From Acidobacteriota bacterium (GTDB lineage: Bacteria > Acidobacteriota > Thermoanaerobaculia > Thermoanaerobaculales > Thermoanaerobaculaceae), in NCBI GenBank assembly GCA_004298115.1, contig SCRJ01000047.1:1-40706 (forward strand): a stretch of DNA of 40,706 nt, written 5' to 3'. Both the position numbers and the translations under genes were made by a program. Of this stretch, positions 1 through 7,488 are shown piece by piece (position 1 is the stretch's first letter; every line of letters begins with the position of its first letter). The notes under the pieces are model-generated. The model was not told where the DNA came from. It was given only the letters and a program-made list of their open reading frames with translations, and did not search any database.

Positions 1-1755
1 ATTCCGACGGGGGCGCACTCGACGGGTGCGTTGGGGACCAACTGGCGCACGGATCTCGAGGTTCACAACCCCGGGACGACCCAGGCCAGCTACACCATCG
101 CCCTGCTCAAGCGCGATACCGACAACTCGTCGCCCGTCTCGCAGTCGTTTTCCCTCGCGCCCGGGCGCGCCGCCCGCTACACCGACGTCGTCGACTCCGT
201 CTTCCACTTCACCGGCGCCGCGGCGTTCCGCATCACCCCCACCTCCGGCTCGGTGCTCGTCACCAGCCGGACCTACAACGCCCTCGGCGACGGCAACCCC
301 TTGTACCTCCCCGCCGGCGCCACCTTCGGCCAGTTCGTCCCCGGCTTCACCACCGACCAGGCCATCGCGACCGGGCAGGAAGGCCGCCTCATCCAACTCG
401 CTCATCGCGACCCCAACTCCAAGCTCGACTACCGGACCAACATCGGCTACGTCAACACCGGCGCCGCCACCATCGCCCTGGCGACCGACCTCTACCGCGC
501 CGACGGCGTCTTGCTCGGCACCTTCAACGACACGCTGCGCCCGTACGAGTACAAACAGATCGACAAGATCTTCGAGCGCGTCACCTCCTCCATCGTGGCC
601 GACGGTTACGCCATCCTCCACTCCACCACCCCCGGCGCCACCTTCCTCGCCTACGCCTCGGTCATCGACAACCGCACCGGCGACCCCGTCTGCGTCCCCG
701 CCCAACGCCTCACCACCTCCACCACCTCGCCGACCCCAACCCCGACGACCCCGCCGCAGGCGGGCACCCAGCCGCTCGGGACGATCGAGACGATCAACGA
801 CATCATGACGGTCCTCGGCACCGCGGGCACCGGGAACAAGCCGACTGTCGAACAGATCATCACCACCCTGCAGACCTCGGGAATCGATGCGATCATCAAC
901 GATGCCGTCAGCCGGTACCCGACCCTGGTGACGCGCGTCCCCGGCGGCGGGAAAGTCGACTTCGGCGCCGGCTACACGCTCGACGACGGCTCGGTGCTGA
1001 CCGGCTCGATCACGGTCACGACCTCCAACCTCAACGTGACGTCGAGCCGGGCCGCGGGAAACTACGCTCTGACCTTCGACAACTTCACCAAGAACGGCGG
1101 CTACCCGACGGTGCAGACCGTCACCGGCGGGTTCGACGCGAGCGTCAGCGCCGCCAAGAAGGTGGTCGGCGACGCAACCATCGACGGCAGCGGCACGACG
1201 GCGATCGGCACGACGACCATCACCGGCAGCGTGCACGTGGACACCAACGTCTGCCCGAAGTACCCGGTGAGCGGGACCGTGACGATGCGGCGCGGCAGCG
1301 ACACCAGGACCGTCACGTTCACTCCGGCGTGCGACGGAACCTACGTCTACACCGGCTCCGGCTACTCCCCGTATCTCTTCGACGGCATGCTGCTCAAATG
1401 CGATGGGACGCCGCAGTCATACTCGAACAAGATCTCGCTCGCCGCCGAAGGTGATCACCTTGCCGTCAACCCCACGTGCCCGGCGACCGGCGGCCTGCAA
1501 CACCACCGCGTGACCGGCACCAAGACGGCAACCTCGGTCCGGTTCTTCTTCCGGAGCACCTACCCTGGGGCCAGCACGCACGTCTACGAGGGGATCTTCC
1601 AGGGGACCAGCTCCAATGGAGGCGTCTCGTACGACGGCACCAGCACCTTCAGCGTCACGGTCTACAACAGCTACGGCGGCGTGGCGTGCTCCAGCCCACC
1701 GTATTCCAAGCAGGGAACGATGTGGCTGAACACGGCGGCGCCGTGCTGGCCGTGA
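1..1755 (+). CDS. Secreted repeat protein, 5' end outside the window
   Basis: The reading frame is open from the first base, so the gene starts upstream; at least 584 residues are present. The N-terminal part holds two related modules of about 95 residues. The first starts at a WRTDLEVHNPG motif (bases ~43-270) and the second at YRTNIGYVNTG (bases ~430-690). Both are rich in beta-strand-like Thr/Ser/Val alternation. A Pro/Thr linker (bases ~715-770) leads to a C-terminal region of about 320 residues with a few cysteines (CPKYP, CDGTY, LKCDG, CSSPP) and no recognised domain. The 'WRTDLxVHNPG' modules are typical of large extracellular proteins in Acidobacteriota-like genomes, from memory. Export is inferred from composition and family, since the signal peptide is not in view. 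The function is unknown; a surface or adhesion role is possible. Confidence 0.8.
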   Translation: MPTGAHSTGALGTNWRTDLEVHNPGTTQASYTIALLKRDTDNSSPVSQSFSLAPGRAARYTDVVDSVFHFTGAAAFRITPTSGSVLVTSRTYNALGDGNPLYLPAGATFGQFVPGFTTDQAIATGQEGRLIQLAHRDPNSKLDYRTNIGYVNTGAATIALATDLYRADGVLLGTFNDTLRPYEYKQIDKIFERVTSSIVADGYAILHSTTPGATFLAYASVIDNRTGDPVCVPAQRLTTSTTSPTPTPTTPPQAGTQPLGTIETINDIMTVLGTAGTGNKPTVEQIITTLQTSGIDAIINDAVSRYPTLVTRVPGGGKVDFGAGYTLDDGSVLTGSITVTTSNLNVTSSRAAGNYALTFDNFTKNGGYPTVQTVTGGFDASVSAAKKVVGDATIDGSGTTAIGTTTITGSVHVDTNVCPKYPVSGTVTMRRGSDTRTVTFTPACDGTYVYTGSGYSPYLFDGMLLKCDGTPQSYSNKISLAAEGDHLAVNPTCPATGGLQHHRVTGTKTATSVRFFFRSTYPGASTHVYEGIFQGTSSNGGVSYDGTSTFSVTVYNSYGGVACSSPPYSKQGTMWLNTAAPCWP

Positions 1756-1899
1756 CGGCGATCGGAGAGAGCGCCGGCACCATCGGGGTGACGTGGGAGG
1801 AAGAACGGATCCACGGCCGTGGCCGCCGAAGGCCGAGCCCCTGCGCGGTTCGTACCCGGCAACTCTCTGGCGTGGCTGTTTCGACGCGGATGGACGACC

Positions 1900-2583
1900 A
1901 TGCGAGTTAGGCGGTTCGATCTCTTCGCGTTGGCCAACTTCACGCTGTGGGCTTGGATGGCCTGGTCCGTGCACCGCAAGCGGCTCGCGTTCTTCCGTGG
2001 CGAGCCCGGCTTGGCCGAGTTCTTCTTCTACGCCAGCCTCATCACGGTGGTGCTCGCCCTGACCTGGGCCAGCCTGCGCCGCTTCGCCTGGCACCCCGTG
2101 CTGCTCGGCGTGGTGGAGGTCGTGATCGTGGTCGCCATCGCCGCCGGGGTGGTCACCGCGGACGGCACCCGCCTGTACGACTGCGTGGTGCTCTCGATCC
2201 GGTTCGACAAGTACGTCCACCTGTGCGGCTCCCTCGTCGCCGCGCTCGGAGTCGGCGCGATCCTCAACGCCTTCGGGGCCCGGCCCCGACGGCTGGCGGG
2301 AGCGGCCATCGTGCTCGTCGTCCTCGGGGGCGGAGCGATCTGGGAGATCGTCGAGTACCTCGTGGTCAGGACCTTCCCCGATGCGGGGGTGGGGGCGTAC
2401 GACAACAACATGCAGGATCTCATCGCAAACCTGGCCGGCGGGCTGCTGTCCCGGGCGTTGCCGTGCCGGTGGCGGGAGGCGCTCGAGCGGGTGCCGGGCG
2501 TCGCGCCGCGGCCACACCCCGCGGCGGCGATGGAGCCCGGCGTCGGGTACCGGGCCGACCGGGTTCGCGGCGAGGCCGGTTAG
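1900..2583 (+). CDS. YjdF-like (DUF2238-type) integral membrane protein
   Basis: This 227-residue polytopic membrane protein has hydrophobic segments near residues 5-22, 35-55, 65-85, 105-125 and 132-155. The C-terminal half carries the family pattern: DKYVHLCGS (an Asp/His pair at a helix start), then IWEIVEYLVV, then YDNNMQDLIANLAGG. These polar residues inside membrane helices are what define the YjdF/DUF2238 group, whose function is not known. The frame is open further upstream to 1819, but the ATG at 1900 starts right at the MRVRRFDLF membrane segment and avoids a non-conserved Arg/Pro leader. The stop is one base before the GTG of the next permease, so it is translated with the ABC transporter genes. 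Substrate unknown. Confidence 0.72.
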   Translation: MRVRRFDLFALANFTLWAWMAWSVHRKRLAFFRGEPGLAEFFFYASLITVVLALTWASLRRFAWHPVLLGVVEVVIVVAIAAGVVTADGTRLYDCVVLSIRFDKYVHLCGSLVAALGVGAILNAFGARPRRLAGAAIVLVVLGGGAIWEIVEYLVVRTFPDAGVGAYDNNMQDLIANLAGGLLSRALPCRWREALERVPGVAPRPHPAAAMEPGVGYRADRVRGEAG

Positions 2584-2584
2584 C

Positions 2585-3697
2585 GTGTGGCTCGCGCTCC
2601 ACGGCCTGCGGCGCCACCCGCGCCGCACCGTTCTCACGGCGTCGGGCGTGGCGGCCGGAGCCTGCGCCTACGTGCTGCTGGTCGGTTCGGCACAGGGGCT
2701 GCTGCGGCACTTCCACGCCGTGACGACGTTCTTCGGCGCCGACTTCGTGGTCGAACAGGCTGGCGCGACCTCGCCGTGGGGTTCGGTGCTCTCGGAGACG
2801 GATGTCAGGGCGATGCGCTCGGCGCGGGGCATCGCCCACGCCTCGCGCATCGCCCTCGGCAAGACCAGGTTGATCGGGACACCGTACTTCCTCGTCTTCG
2901 GCCTCGACCCCGGCGAGCCGCTGCTCGCTCGCATGCCCGTCGTCGCCGGCCGGCCGCCGCGGCCGGACGCCGACGAGGTCTTGCTCGGCGAGCAGGCCGC
3001 CGCTCGTTTGCGCGCGGGCGTCATGCAGACGTTGGACGTGCGCGGCCGCCGTTTCATCGTGTCGGGCATCTACCGGACCGGCCACGCGGTCCTCGACGCC
3101 GGCGGCATCCTCGATCTGACCGTCACGCAGCGGCTCTTCAACCTCCGCGATGCCGTCAACCTCGTCTTCCTCGAGCTCACGGGCGATGTCGGCGCCCGGA
3201 CGGTCGCCGGCGAGCTGGCCCGGGCACGGCCCGGGCTCGAGATCATGCCCGCCAGGGTGTGGGGGGAGAGTTACGGCCAGTTCGAGCTGATCGACGCCTT
3301 CGCGCACTTCCTGGCGGGTCTCGCGGTGCTGATCGCGGCGTTCGGCGTGTCGAACGTGTTGCACATGTCGATCGCCGAGAGGTCGAGCGAGCTCGCCGTC
3401 CTGCGGGCGATCGGGTGGACCCGCCAGCGGGTGGCGGCGCTCGTCCTCGCCGAGAGCGCCGCGGTGGTCGTGCTGGGCGTGGTCATGGCTTTCGTCGTGT
3501 CCGAGCTGCTCCTCGTCCTGGCCCGCTCGGCCGCGGTCGGGTCGACGTTCACCGCCACCTTCCTGCCGCCTCACGTTTCCGCCGGCCTGTTCGCCGAGGC
3601 CGTCGCGGTTTCATTCATCGCGGCACTGCTCGGAGCGGTGGCGCCGCTGACCCGGGCCATCCGCATCCATCCGGCGACGGTGCTGCATGGAGTGTAG
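2585..3697 (+). CDS. ABC transporter permease, MacB/FtsX type (first of a pair)
   Basis: This 370-residue permease has one membrane helix at residues ~13-35, a long extracytoplasmic MacB-type domain, and three C-terminal helices (residues ~240-260, 288-310, 338-358). The cytoplasmic coupling motif ERSSELAVLRAIGW is the hallmark of FtsX-like permeases. The GTG at 2585 is chosen because it follows the upstream stop by one base and begins the WLALHGLRRHPRRT leader shared with its paralogue; the frame upstream of it overlaps a real gene. It is similar along its whole length to the permease at 3846-4958, which has exactly the same length, so the two probably arose by tandem duplication and form a heterodimer served by the ATPase at 4970. 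No adaptor (HlyD) gene is next to it. Substrate unknown; lipid or lipoprotein handling is common in this superfamily. Confidence 0.85.
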   Translation: MWLALHGLRRHPRRTVLTASGVAAGACAYVLLVGSAQGLLRHFHAVTTFFGADFVVEQAGATSPWGSVLSETDVRAMRSARGIAHASRIALGKTRLIGTPYFLVFGLDPGEPLLARMPVVAGRPPRPDADEVLLGEQAAARLRAGVMQTLDVRGRRFIVSGIYRTGHAVLDAGGILDLTVTQRLFNLRDAVNLVFLELTGDVGARTVAGELARARPGLEIMPARVWGESYGQFELIDAFAHFLAGLAVLIAAFGVSNVLHMSIAERSSELAVLRAIGWTRQRVAALVLAESAAVVVLGVVMAFVVSELLLVLARSAAVGSTFTATFLPPHVSAGLFAEAVAVSFIAALLGAVAPLTRAIRIHPATVLHGV

Positions 3698-3784
3698 AAA
3701 CCATTGAGGCCCCCAACCGACACCAGGTTCGACGCAGCGGACCGGCATGGTCTGCCGCGTGGCGCGACCGGCTCGCGGCGGTCT

Positions 3785-3812
3785 CCACGGCCTCCGGTCC
3801 ACGGCCCACGGC
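3785..3812. repeat. Degenerate heptamer repeat (GTGGNCC family, reverse)
   Basis: Four consecutive 7-bp units, three reading CCACGGC and one CTCCGGT, lie between the two permease genes. They are the reverse complement of a degenerate form of the GTGGTC(C/A) heptamers found at 17457, 21149, 27789 and 34692. The match is weaker here than at those loci. Confidence 0.45.
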
Positions 3813-3845
3813 CTGCCTTTTCCGGGCCGGGGGGACGGCTCCAGG

Positions 3846-4958
3846 ATGAACGCCGCGCTGCGTAGCCTGACCCGCCGGCCTCGCCGCACGATCCTCACCG
3901 TCGCCGGGGTGGCGGCCGCAGCGTGCGCATACATGCTCCTGGTCGGGTCGGCGCAAGGCTTCCTCGCCCAGTTCCGGAAACTGTCCACCCTCTTCGGTGC
4001 CGATCTCGTGCTGCTGCAGGCCGGCTCCACGTCGCCGTGGAACTCGGTGCTGCCCGTCCAACCCCTCGCGAAGCTGGGCGAAATCGGCGACATAGCCGGC
4101 GTTTCGCGGCTCGCGCTCGGCAAGGCAAGGATCGTGGGCGCCCCGTTCTTCCTGCTCTTCGGGCTGGATCCCGCCGAACCGCTCCTTGGCCACCTGGCGA
4201 TCGTCCGCGGGCGCACGCTGCGGCCCGGCGCCGACGAAATGCTCCTCGGGTCTCTGGCGGCGACACGGCTTGGAATCGGGTGCGGCGGCGAGATCGACGT
4301 GCGCGCCCGGCGGCTCCGAGTGGTGGGCGTCTACCGGACGGGTCACCGGGTCGTCGATGCGGGAGGCGTGCTCGATCTGGCCACGACGCAGCGTCTCTTC
4401 AACCTGCACGACGCCGTGAGCCTCGTGTTCCTCGACCTGGCGGCGCCCTCCGCGGCCGGGTCGGCGGCCGCTCGGATCACGGCGCGCGTCCCGAACGTCG
4501 TGGTCGCGAGCGCCGGCGAGTGGGTCGAGAGCTACGGCCAGTTGGTCGTGGTCGAGGACTTCGCCCGCTTCCTCGCGGTCCTGGCGTTGCTGATCGCGGT
4601 TCTCGGCGTTGCGAACGTGCTCCACGTCTCGGTGGGGGAGCGCACCCAGGAGCTGGCCGTTCTCCGAGCGATCGGCTGGCGCCGGCAGCGTGTGGCGGCG
4701 CACATCCTGACCGAGTGCGGGCTGGTGACGCTGCTGGGCGCCGCGGTCGCGGTGCCGATGGCCGAACTCATCCTCCTGCTGATCGACTCGGCGTGGTTGG
4801 GGTCGTTGGAAACCGCCGGCTTCCTGCCGCCGCACCTGTCCGGCGGTGTGATCCTGGAAGGAATTGTGGTTGCGTGTCTCGCGGGGCTGCTCGGGGCGGC
4901 GGCACCGCTGCTGCGTGCGATCCGCGTGCGGCCGGCGGACGCGCTGCGCGGCGCATAG
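3846..4958 (+). CDS. ABC transporter permease, MacB/FtsX type (second of a pair)
   Basis: This 370-residue FtsX-like permease starts at an ATG with a purine-rich GGGGG stretch about 10 bases ahead. It has an N-terminal helix (residues ~13-35), a periplasmic MacB-type domain, and three C-terminal helices. The ERTQELAVLRAIGW motif lies at the start of the cytoplasmic loop. Sequence blocks shared with the first permease include LLVGSAQG, FGAD, GSTSPWNSVL (GATSPWGSVL in the first), LFGLDP, YRTGH, DAGG and TTQRLFNL (TVTQRLFNL). Divergence is spread evenly, so this is not a very recent copy. The ATPase gene follows after 11 bases. The two permeases plus the ATPase make a complete 1:1:2 exporter or lipid-extracting complex by analogy with LolCDE and MacB-like systems; that function is inference. 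Confidence 0.85.
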   Translation: MNAALRSLTRRPRRTILTVAGVAAAACAYMLLVGSAQGFLAQFRKLSTLFGADLVLLQAGSTSPWNSVLPVQPLAKLGEIGDIAGVSRLALGKARIVGAPFFLLFGLDPAEPLLGHLAIVRGRTLRPGADEMLLGSLAATRLGIGCGGEIDVRARRLRVVGVYRTGHRVVDAGGVLDLATTQRLFNLHDAVSLVFLDLAAPSAAGSAAARITARVPNVVVASAGEWVESYGQLVVVEDFARFLAVLALLIAVLGVANVLHVSVGERTQELAVLRAIGWRRQRVAAHILTECGLVTLLGAAVAVPMAELILLLIDSAWLGSLETAGFLPPHLSGGVILEGIVVACLAGLLGAAAPLLRAIRVRPADALRGA

Positions 4959-4969
4959 GAGGTGCGAGG

Positions 4970-5704
4970 ATGAACGCAGATCCCCAGACCCGCTCGAAAC
5001 CCGACGGCGAGCGCGAGGCGTCCGCTCTTGAAGCCGGGGTCCGCCGCGGCATCGCGGTCGTCGCCCGTGGCCTGCGCAAGTCGTTCGACGGCGGCCTCGT
5101 GCGTGCCCTGGACGGCGTCGATCTGAACGTTCGCGCCGGGGAGACCGTCGCGCTTTCCGGGCCGACCGGCTGCGGGAAGACGACGCTGCTCTCTCTCCTC
5201 GCACTGCTCGACGAGCCCGACGAGGGGGAGCTGGAGCTGGGGGGCGTGCCGGCGACGCGTCTGCGGCCGGCCGAACCGTGGCGCGCGGCCAATGTGGGCA
5301 TCGTGTTTCAGCTCCACCACCTGCTTCCCCACCTCACCGTCGCGGAGAACGTCGCCCTGCCTCTCGCCGTTCGGACCCTGTCGCGGCGGGACCGGCGGGA
5401 CCGTGTCGCCGGCATGCTCGATCGCCTCGCCCTTTGCCACCGCGCCGACACCCTGGCGGCAAAGTTGTCCGGCGGGGAACGACAGCTCGCGGCCGTCGCC
5501 AGAGCGCTGATTGCGCGCCCCGCCCTGCTGTTCGCCGACGAGCCGACGGGCAGCGTCGATTCCGCGACCGGTCAAGTCATTCTCGACCATCTGCTCGGGT
5601 GGTGCCGCGATACCGGCGCCACCCTCGTGCTCGTCACCCACGACGCGGCGATCGCCGGCGCGATGGACCGGACCATCACGATGCGCGACGGTCGCATGAG
5701 ATGA
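4970..5704 (+). CDS. ABC transporter ATP-binding protein, MacB/LolD type
   Basis: This 244-residue nucleotide-binding subunit has every expected motif. Walker A GPTGCGKTT is at residues 64-72, the Q-loop glutamine is at 114, the signature LSGGERQ is at 166-172, Walker B LLFADEPT is at 186-193, and the switch histidine is at 224 (VTHD). Closest families by eye are LolD/MacB ATPases, which pair with FtsX-like permeases. An extra polar N-terminal tail of about 28 residues precedes the domain. The ATG at 4970 has an AGGAGGTGCGAGG ribosome-binding stretch and lies 11 bases after the permease stop. It is the last gene of the operon that begins at 1900; the neighbouring mutarotase gene points toward it. 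Confidence 0.92.
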   Translation: MNADPQTRSKPDGEREASALEAGVRRGIAVVARGLRKSFDGGLVRALDGVDLNVRAGETVALSGPTGCGKTTLLSLLALLDEPDEGELELGGVPATRLRPAEPWRAANVGIVFQLHHLLPHLTVAENVALPLAVRTLSRRDRRDRVAGMLDRLALCHRADTLAAKLSGGERQLAAVARALIARPALLFADEPTGSVDSATGQVILDHLLGWCRDTGATLVLVTHDAAIAGAMDRTITMRDGRMR

Positions 5705-5732
5705 GGGTACCAGGTACCGCAACGTTACAGTT
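5705..5732. repeat. 28-bp palindromic repeat, inverted copy
   Basis: This copy starts on the base after the ATPase stop codon. Its core is the 13-bp palindrome GGTACCAGGTACC, two GGTACC sites around one base, followed by an AACGTTACAGTT arm. Its reverse complement matches the repeat upstream of the mutarotase gene (6661-6688) at about 23 of 28 positions, so the mutarotase gene sits between inverted copies. It also occupies the convergent gap where a terminator would be expected, but there is no T-run. Confidence 0.7.
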
Positions 5733-5741
5733 CGGCGGACC

Positions 5742-6605
5742 TCAAAGAAGACGGATCGCGAGGGTACGGGCGAACGTCGCGCCTGGGGGGAGGCATACGA
5801 TCGCTTCCTTGTCCTCCAGGCGGCCGGACGCGTCCGGCGGGTCGGCGACGCCGCACCACGGTTCGAGGCAGACGAACGGCGCGCCCGGTTTCGACCAGAT
5901 CCCGAAATATGGAAACCCCTCGAATCCAACCTCGACGCCCCGCCCCGACCGACGGCTGACGAGGCGGGCGCGACGCGAGACCAGCTCCTTGAACACCAAG
6001 GCCCCACCCTCGAACGTTCGCGGCCCGAGGGGGATGGCGTTCTCGCCGTTGAGACAGGGCTCGCCGCGCCGGCTCACCAGACCGCCTTCGACGGGGTAGC
6101 GGTTCGCCGTCTCGGCGTGCTCGAACTCGACGACGTACTCCTGGAGTCGCTCGCCGCCGGTCAAGGGGCAACGGAAACCGGGGTGAGCCCCGAGCGAGAA
6201 CGGCATCCCGTCCCCGCTCACGTTCGCGACCTCATACGCGATCTCCACGCCCCCGCCGGCAAGGCGGTACGTCACGGTGAGGCGGAACCGGAACGGGTAG
6301 AGCGAGCGCGTGCCGGCGTCGTCGTGCAGCACGAAGGTCGCGCTCGTCGCCGTCCGCCCTTCCACGGCGAACTCGCGGTCGCGGGCGAAGCCGTGTTGGC
6401 CCAGCGTGTAGGTCTTACCCCCGTGGACGAACGTGTCGCCCTTGAGCCGGCCGACGATCGGGAACAGGTGAGGGGCGCGCCGGTCCCAGAACGCCGGGTC
6501 GCCCTGCCACAGGTACTCCACCGGCGAGTCGGCCCGCCGCAGGCTCCGCATCTCGGCGCCGAGCCGGTCGACGTTCAGTCGCAGCGAGCCGTCGTCGAGC
6601 GTCAT
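5742..6605 (-). CDS. Aldose 1-epimerase family protein (LacX-like mutarotase)
   Basis: This 287-residue protein belongs to the galactose-mutarotase superfamily, which interconverts alpha and beta sugar anomers in the cytoplasm. Family motifs are in order: EYLWQGDPAFWDRRAPHLFP near the N-terminus, then QHGFARDREF, the LGAHPGF block with the likely catalytic histidine, and the CLEPWCG block with the likely catalytic glutamate. These place it with the LacX/YihR-like branch rather than classical GalM. The ATG at 6605 is preceded by an AGGGGTGG ribosome-binding stretch; a 13-residue upstream extension (MAGRSVGYDAGVA) is unlikely. The gene stands alone, converges on the ABC operon, and is flanked on both sides by copies of a palindromic repeat. 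The sugar substrate cannot be told from sequence. Confidence 0.85.
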   Translation of the reverse strand: MTLDDGSLRLNVDRLGAEMRSLRRADSPVEYLWQGDPAFWDRRAPHLFPIVGRLKGDTFVHGGKTYTLGQHGFARDREFAVEGRTATSATFVLHDDAGTRSLYPFRFRLTVTYRLAGGGVEIAYEVANVSGDGMPFSLGAHPGFRCPLTGGERLQEYVVEFEHAETANRYPVEGGLVSRRGEPCLNGENAIPLGPRTFEGGALVFKELVSRRARLVSRRSGRGVEVGFEGFPYFGIWSKPGAPFVCLEPWCGVADPPDASGRLEDKEAIVCLPPGATFARTLAIRLL

Positions 6606-6660
6606 CGCCACCCCTGCATCATACCCAACCGAACGACCAGCCACTTACCGCGGCCATCAC

Positions 6661-6716
6661 AACTGTAACAATGAGGCACCTGGTACCGGTGTAACAATGA
6701 GGTACCTGGTACCGGT
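6661..6716. repeat. Tandem copies of the palindromic repeat
   Basis: Two adjacent 26-bp units (6665-6690 and 6691-6716) differ at one base only. Each contains GTAACAATGAGG followed by an ACCTGGTACCGGT core. Degenerate GGTACCGGT and GATACCGGT pieces follow at 6719-6727 and 6730-6738. They lie 56 bp upstream of the mutarotase start and match the inverted copy at 5705-5732. Confidence 0.8.
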
Positions 6717-6738
6717 GTGGTACCGGTGGGATACCGGT

Positions 6739-7070
6739 GCGGGATTGGAACGCCACCACCAAGACCGGGCGTCGAGATGACGAGGGCGGGCCGCCCGTCG
6801 CAGGGGACGCCCCGAGATCGGGAGGGGACGCCGTGAGGGCCGTGGCCGGCGCCGCGAGTCGTAGCGCCCGGCACGTGTCTTGCACAATTGTCGTCAGACC
6901 ATCGGGGCGTCCCGTCGTTCGTAACCGGGAGACGTGTGGGAGGCTCGGAGCCGACATGTCATCGCCAACCCGGGGGTCGGGGCGCCCCGAGAACGACGCC
7001 GGCGCAAGGGCGCGCTCGCGCGGCGCCGGGATCGGTTCTCGGTGGCGCGAAAACCGGAGAGGAGAGTCGC
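6739..7070. other. Intergenic stretch without a recognised gene
   Basis: About 330 bases lie between the repeat cluster and the lipoprotein gene. Open frames cross it on both strands, but their translations are Arg/Pro/Ser-rich with no recognisable motif, as expected for GC-rich non-coding DNA. One AT-richer spot (TTGCACAATTGTCG near 6880) could belong to a promoter for the lipoprotein gene, but no convincing -10 box is seen at the right spacing. Confidence 0.5.
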
Positions 7071-7424
7071 ATGAGGGGGATCACGGCAGTCATGGCGGCG
7101 GGCGTCATCGCGGTCGCGGCCACGGGGTGCGCCCACACCCAGCTGACGCACTGGACGGGCGTGAACATCTCGAGCGTCGTGAAGGAACTCGGCCCGCCGA
7201 CGAAGACCGTTCCGCTCGACAAGGGGACGATCTACGTGTGGGACAAGACGAGGGACAACCTGGCCGTCACGACGTGGCCGGCCCAAGGGTCCACGGTCGG
7301 AGTGGCGTGGCAGTACATGCGATGGACGTTCCTCGTCGACCGCGTCGGGACGATCGAGAGCTGGGGCTACTCGGAGGCGGCAAAGCCGGACCTGCTGCAA
7401 CGCACGGCCATAGGCCCGAGCTAG
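7071..7424 (+). CDS. Small lipoprotein of unknown function
   Basis: This 117-residue protein starts at an ATG with a GGAGAGGAG ribosome-binding site 6 bases ahead. The N-terminus is a lipoprotein signal: MRG, a hydrophobic stretch (ITAVMAAGVIAVAAT) and a lipobox ending in cysteine at residue 20 (VAATGC). The mature part is short and soluble, with Trp- and Tyr-containing strands (IYVWDKTRDNLAVTTWP, AWQYMRWTFLVD, IESWGYSE). Its VKELGPPTKTVPLDKGTIYVWD segment resembles small outer-membrane-assembly-like lipoproteins (SmpA/BamE-like 'G.P....' patterns), but this is too weak to name it. It converges with the kinase gene at 7489. Probably anchored in the inner or outer membrane. Confidence 0.72.
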   Translation: MRGITAVMAAGVIAVAATGCAHTQLTHWTGVNISSVVKELGPPTKTVPLDKGTIYVWDKTRDNLAVTTWPAQGSTVGVAWQYMRWTFLVDRVGTIESWGYSEAAKPDLLQRTAIGPS

Positions 7425-7488
7425 ACGGGGCCGGGACCCCGCGAATCTCGGGCTGGCCCGGTCCGCAAGGCGGGATGGCGCGCCGCTC

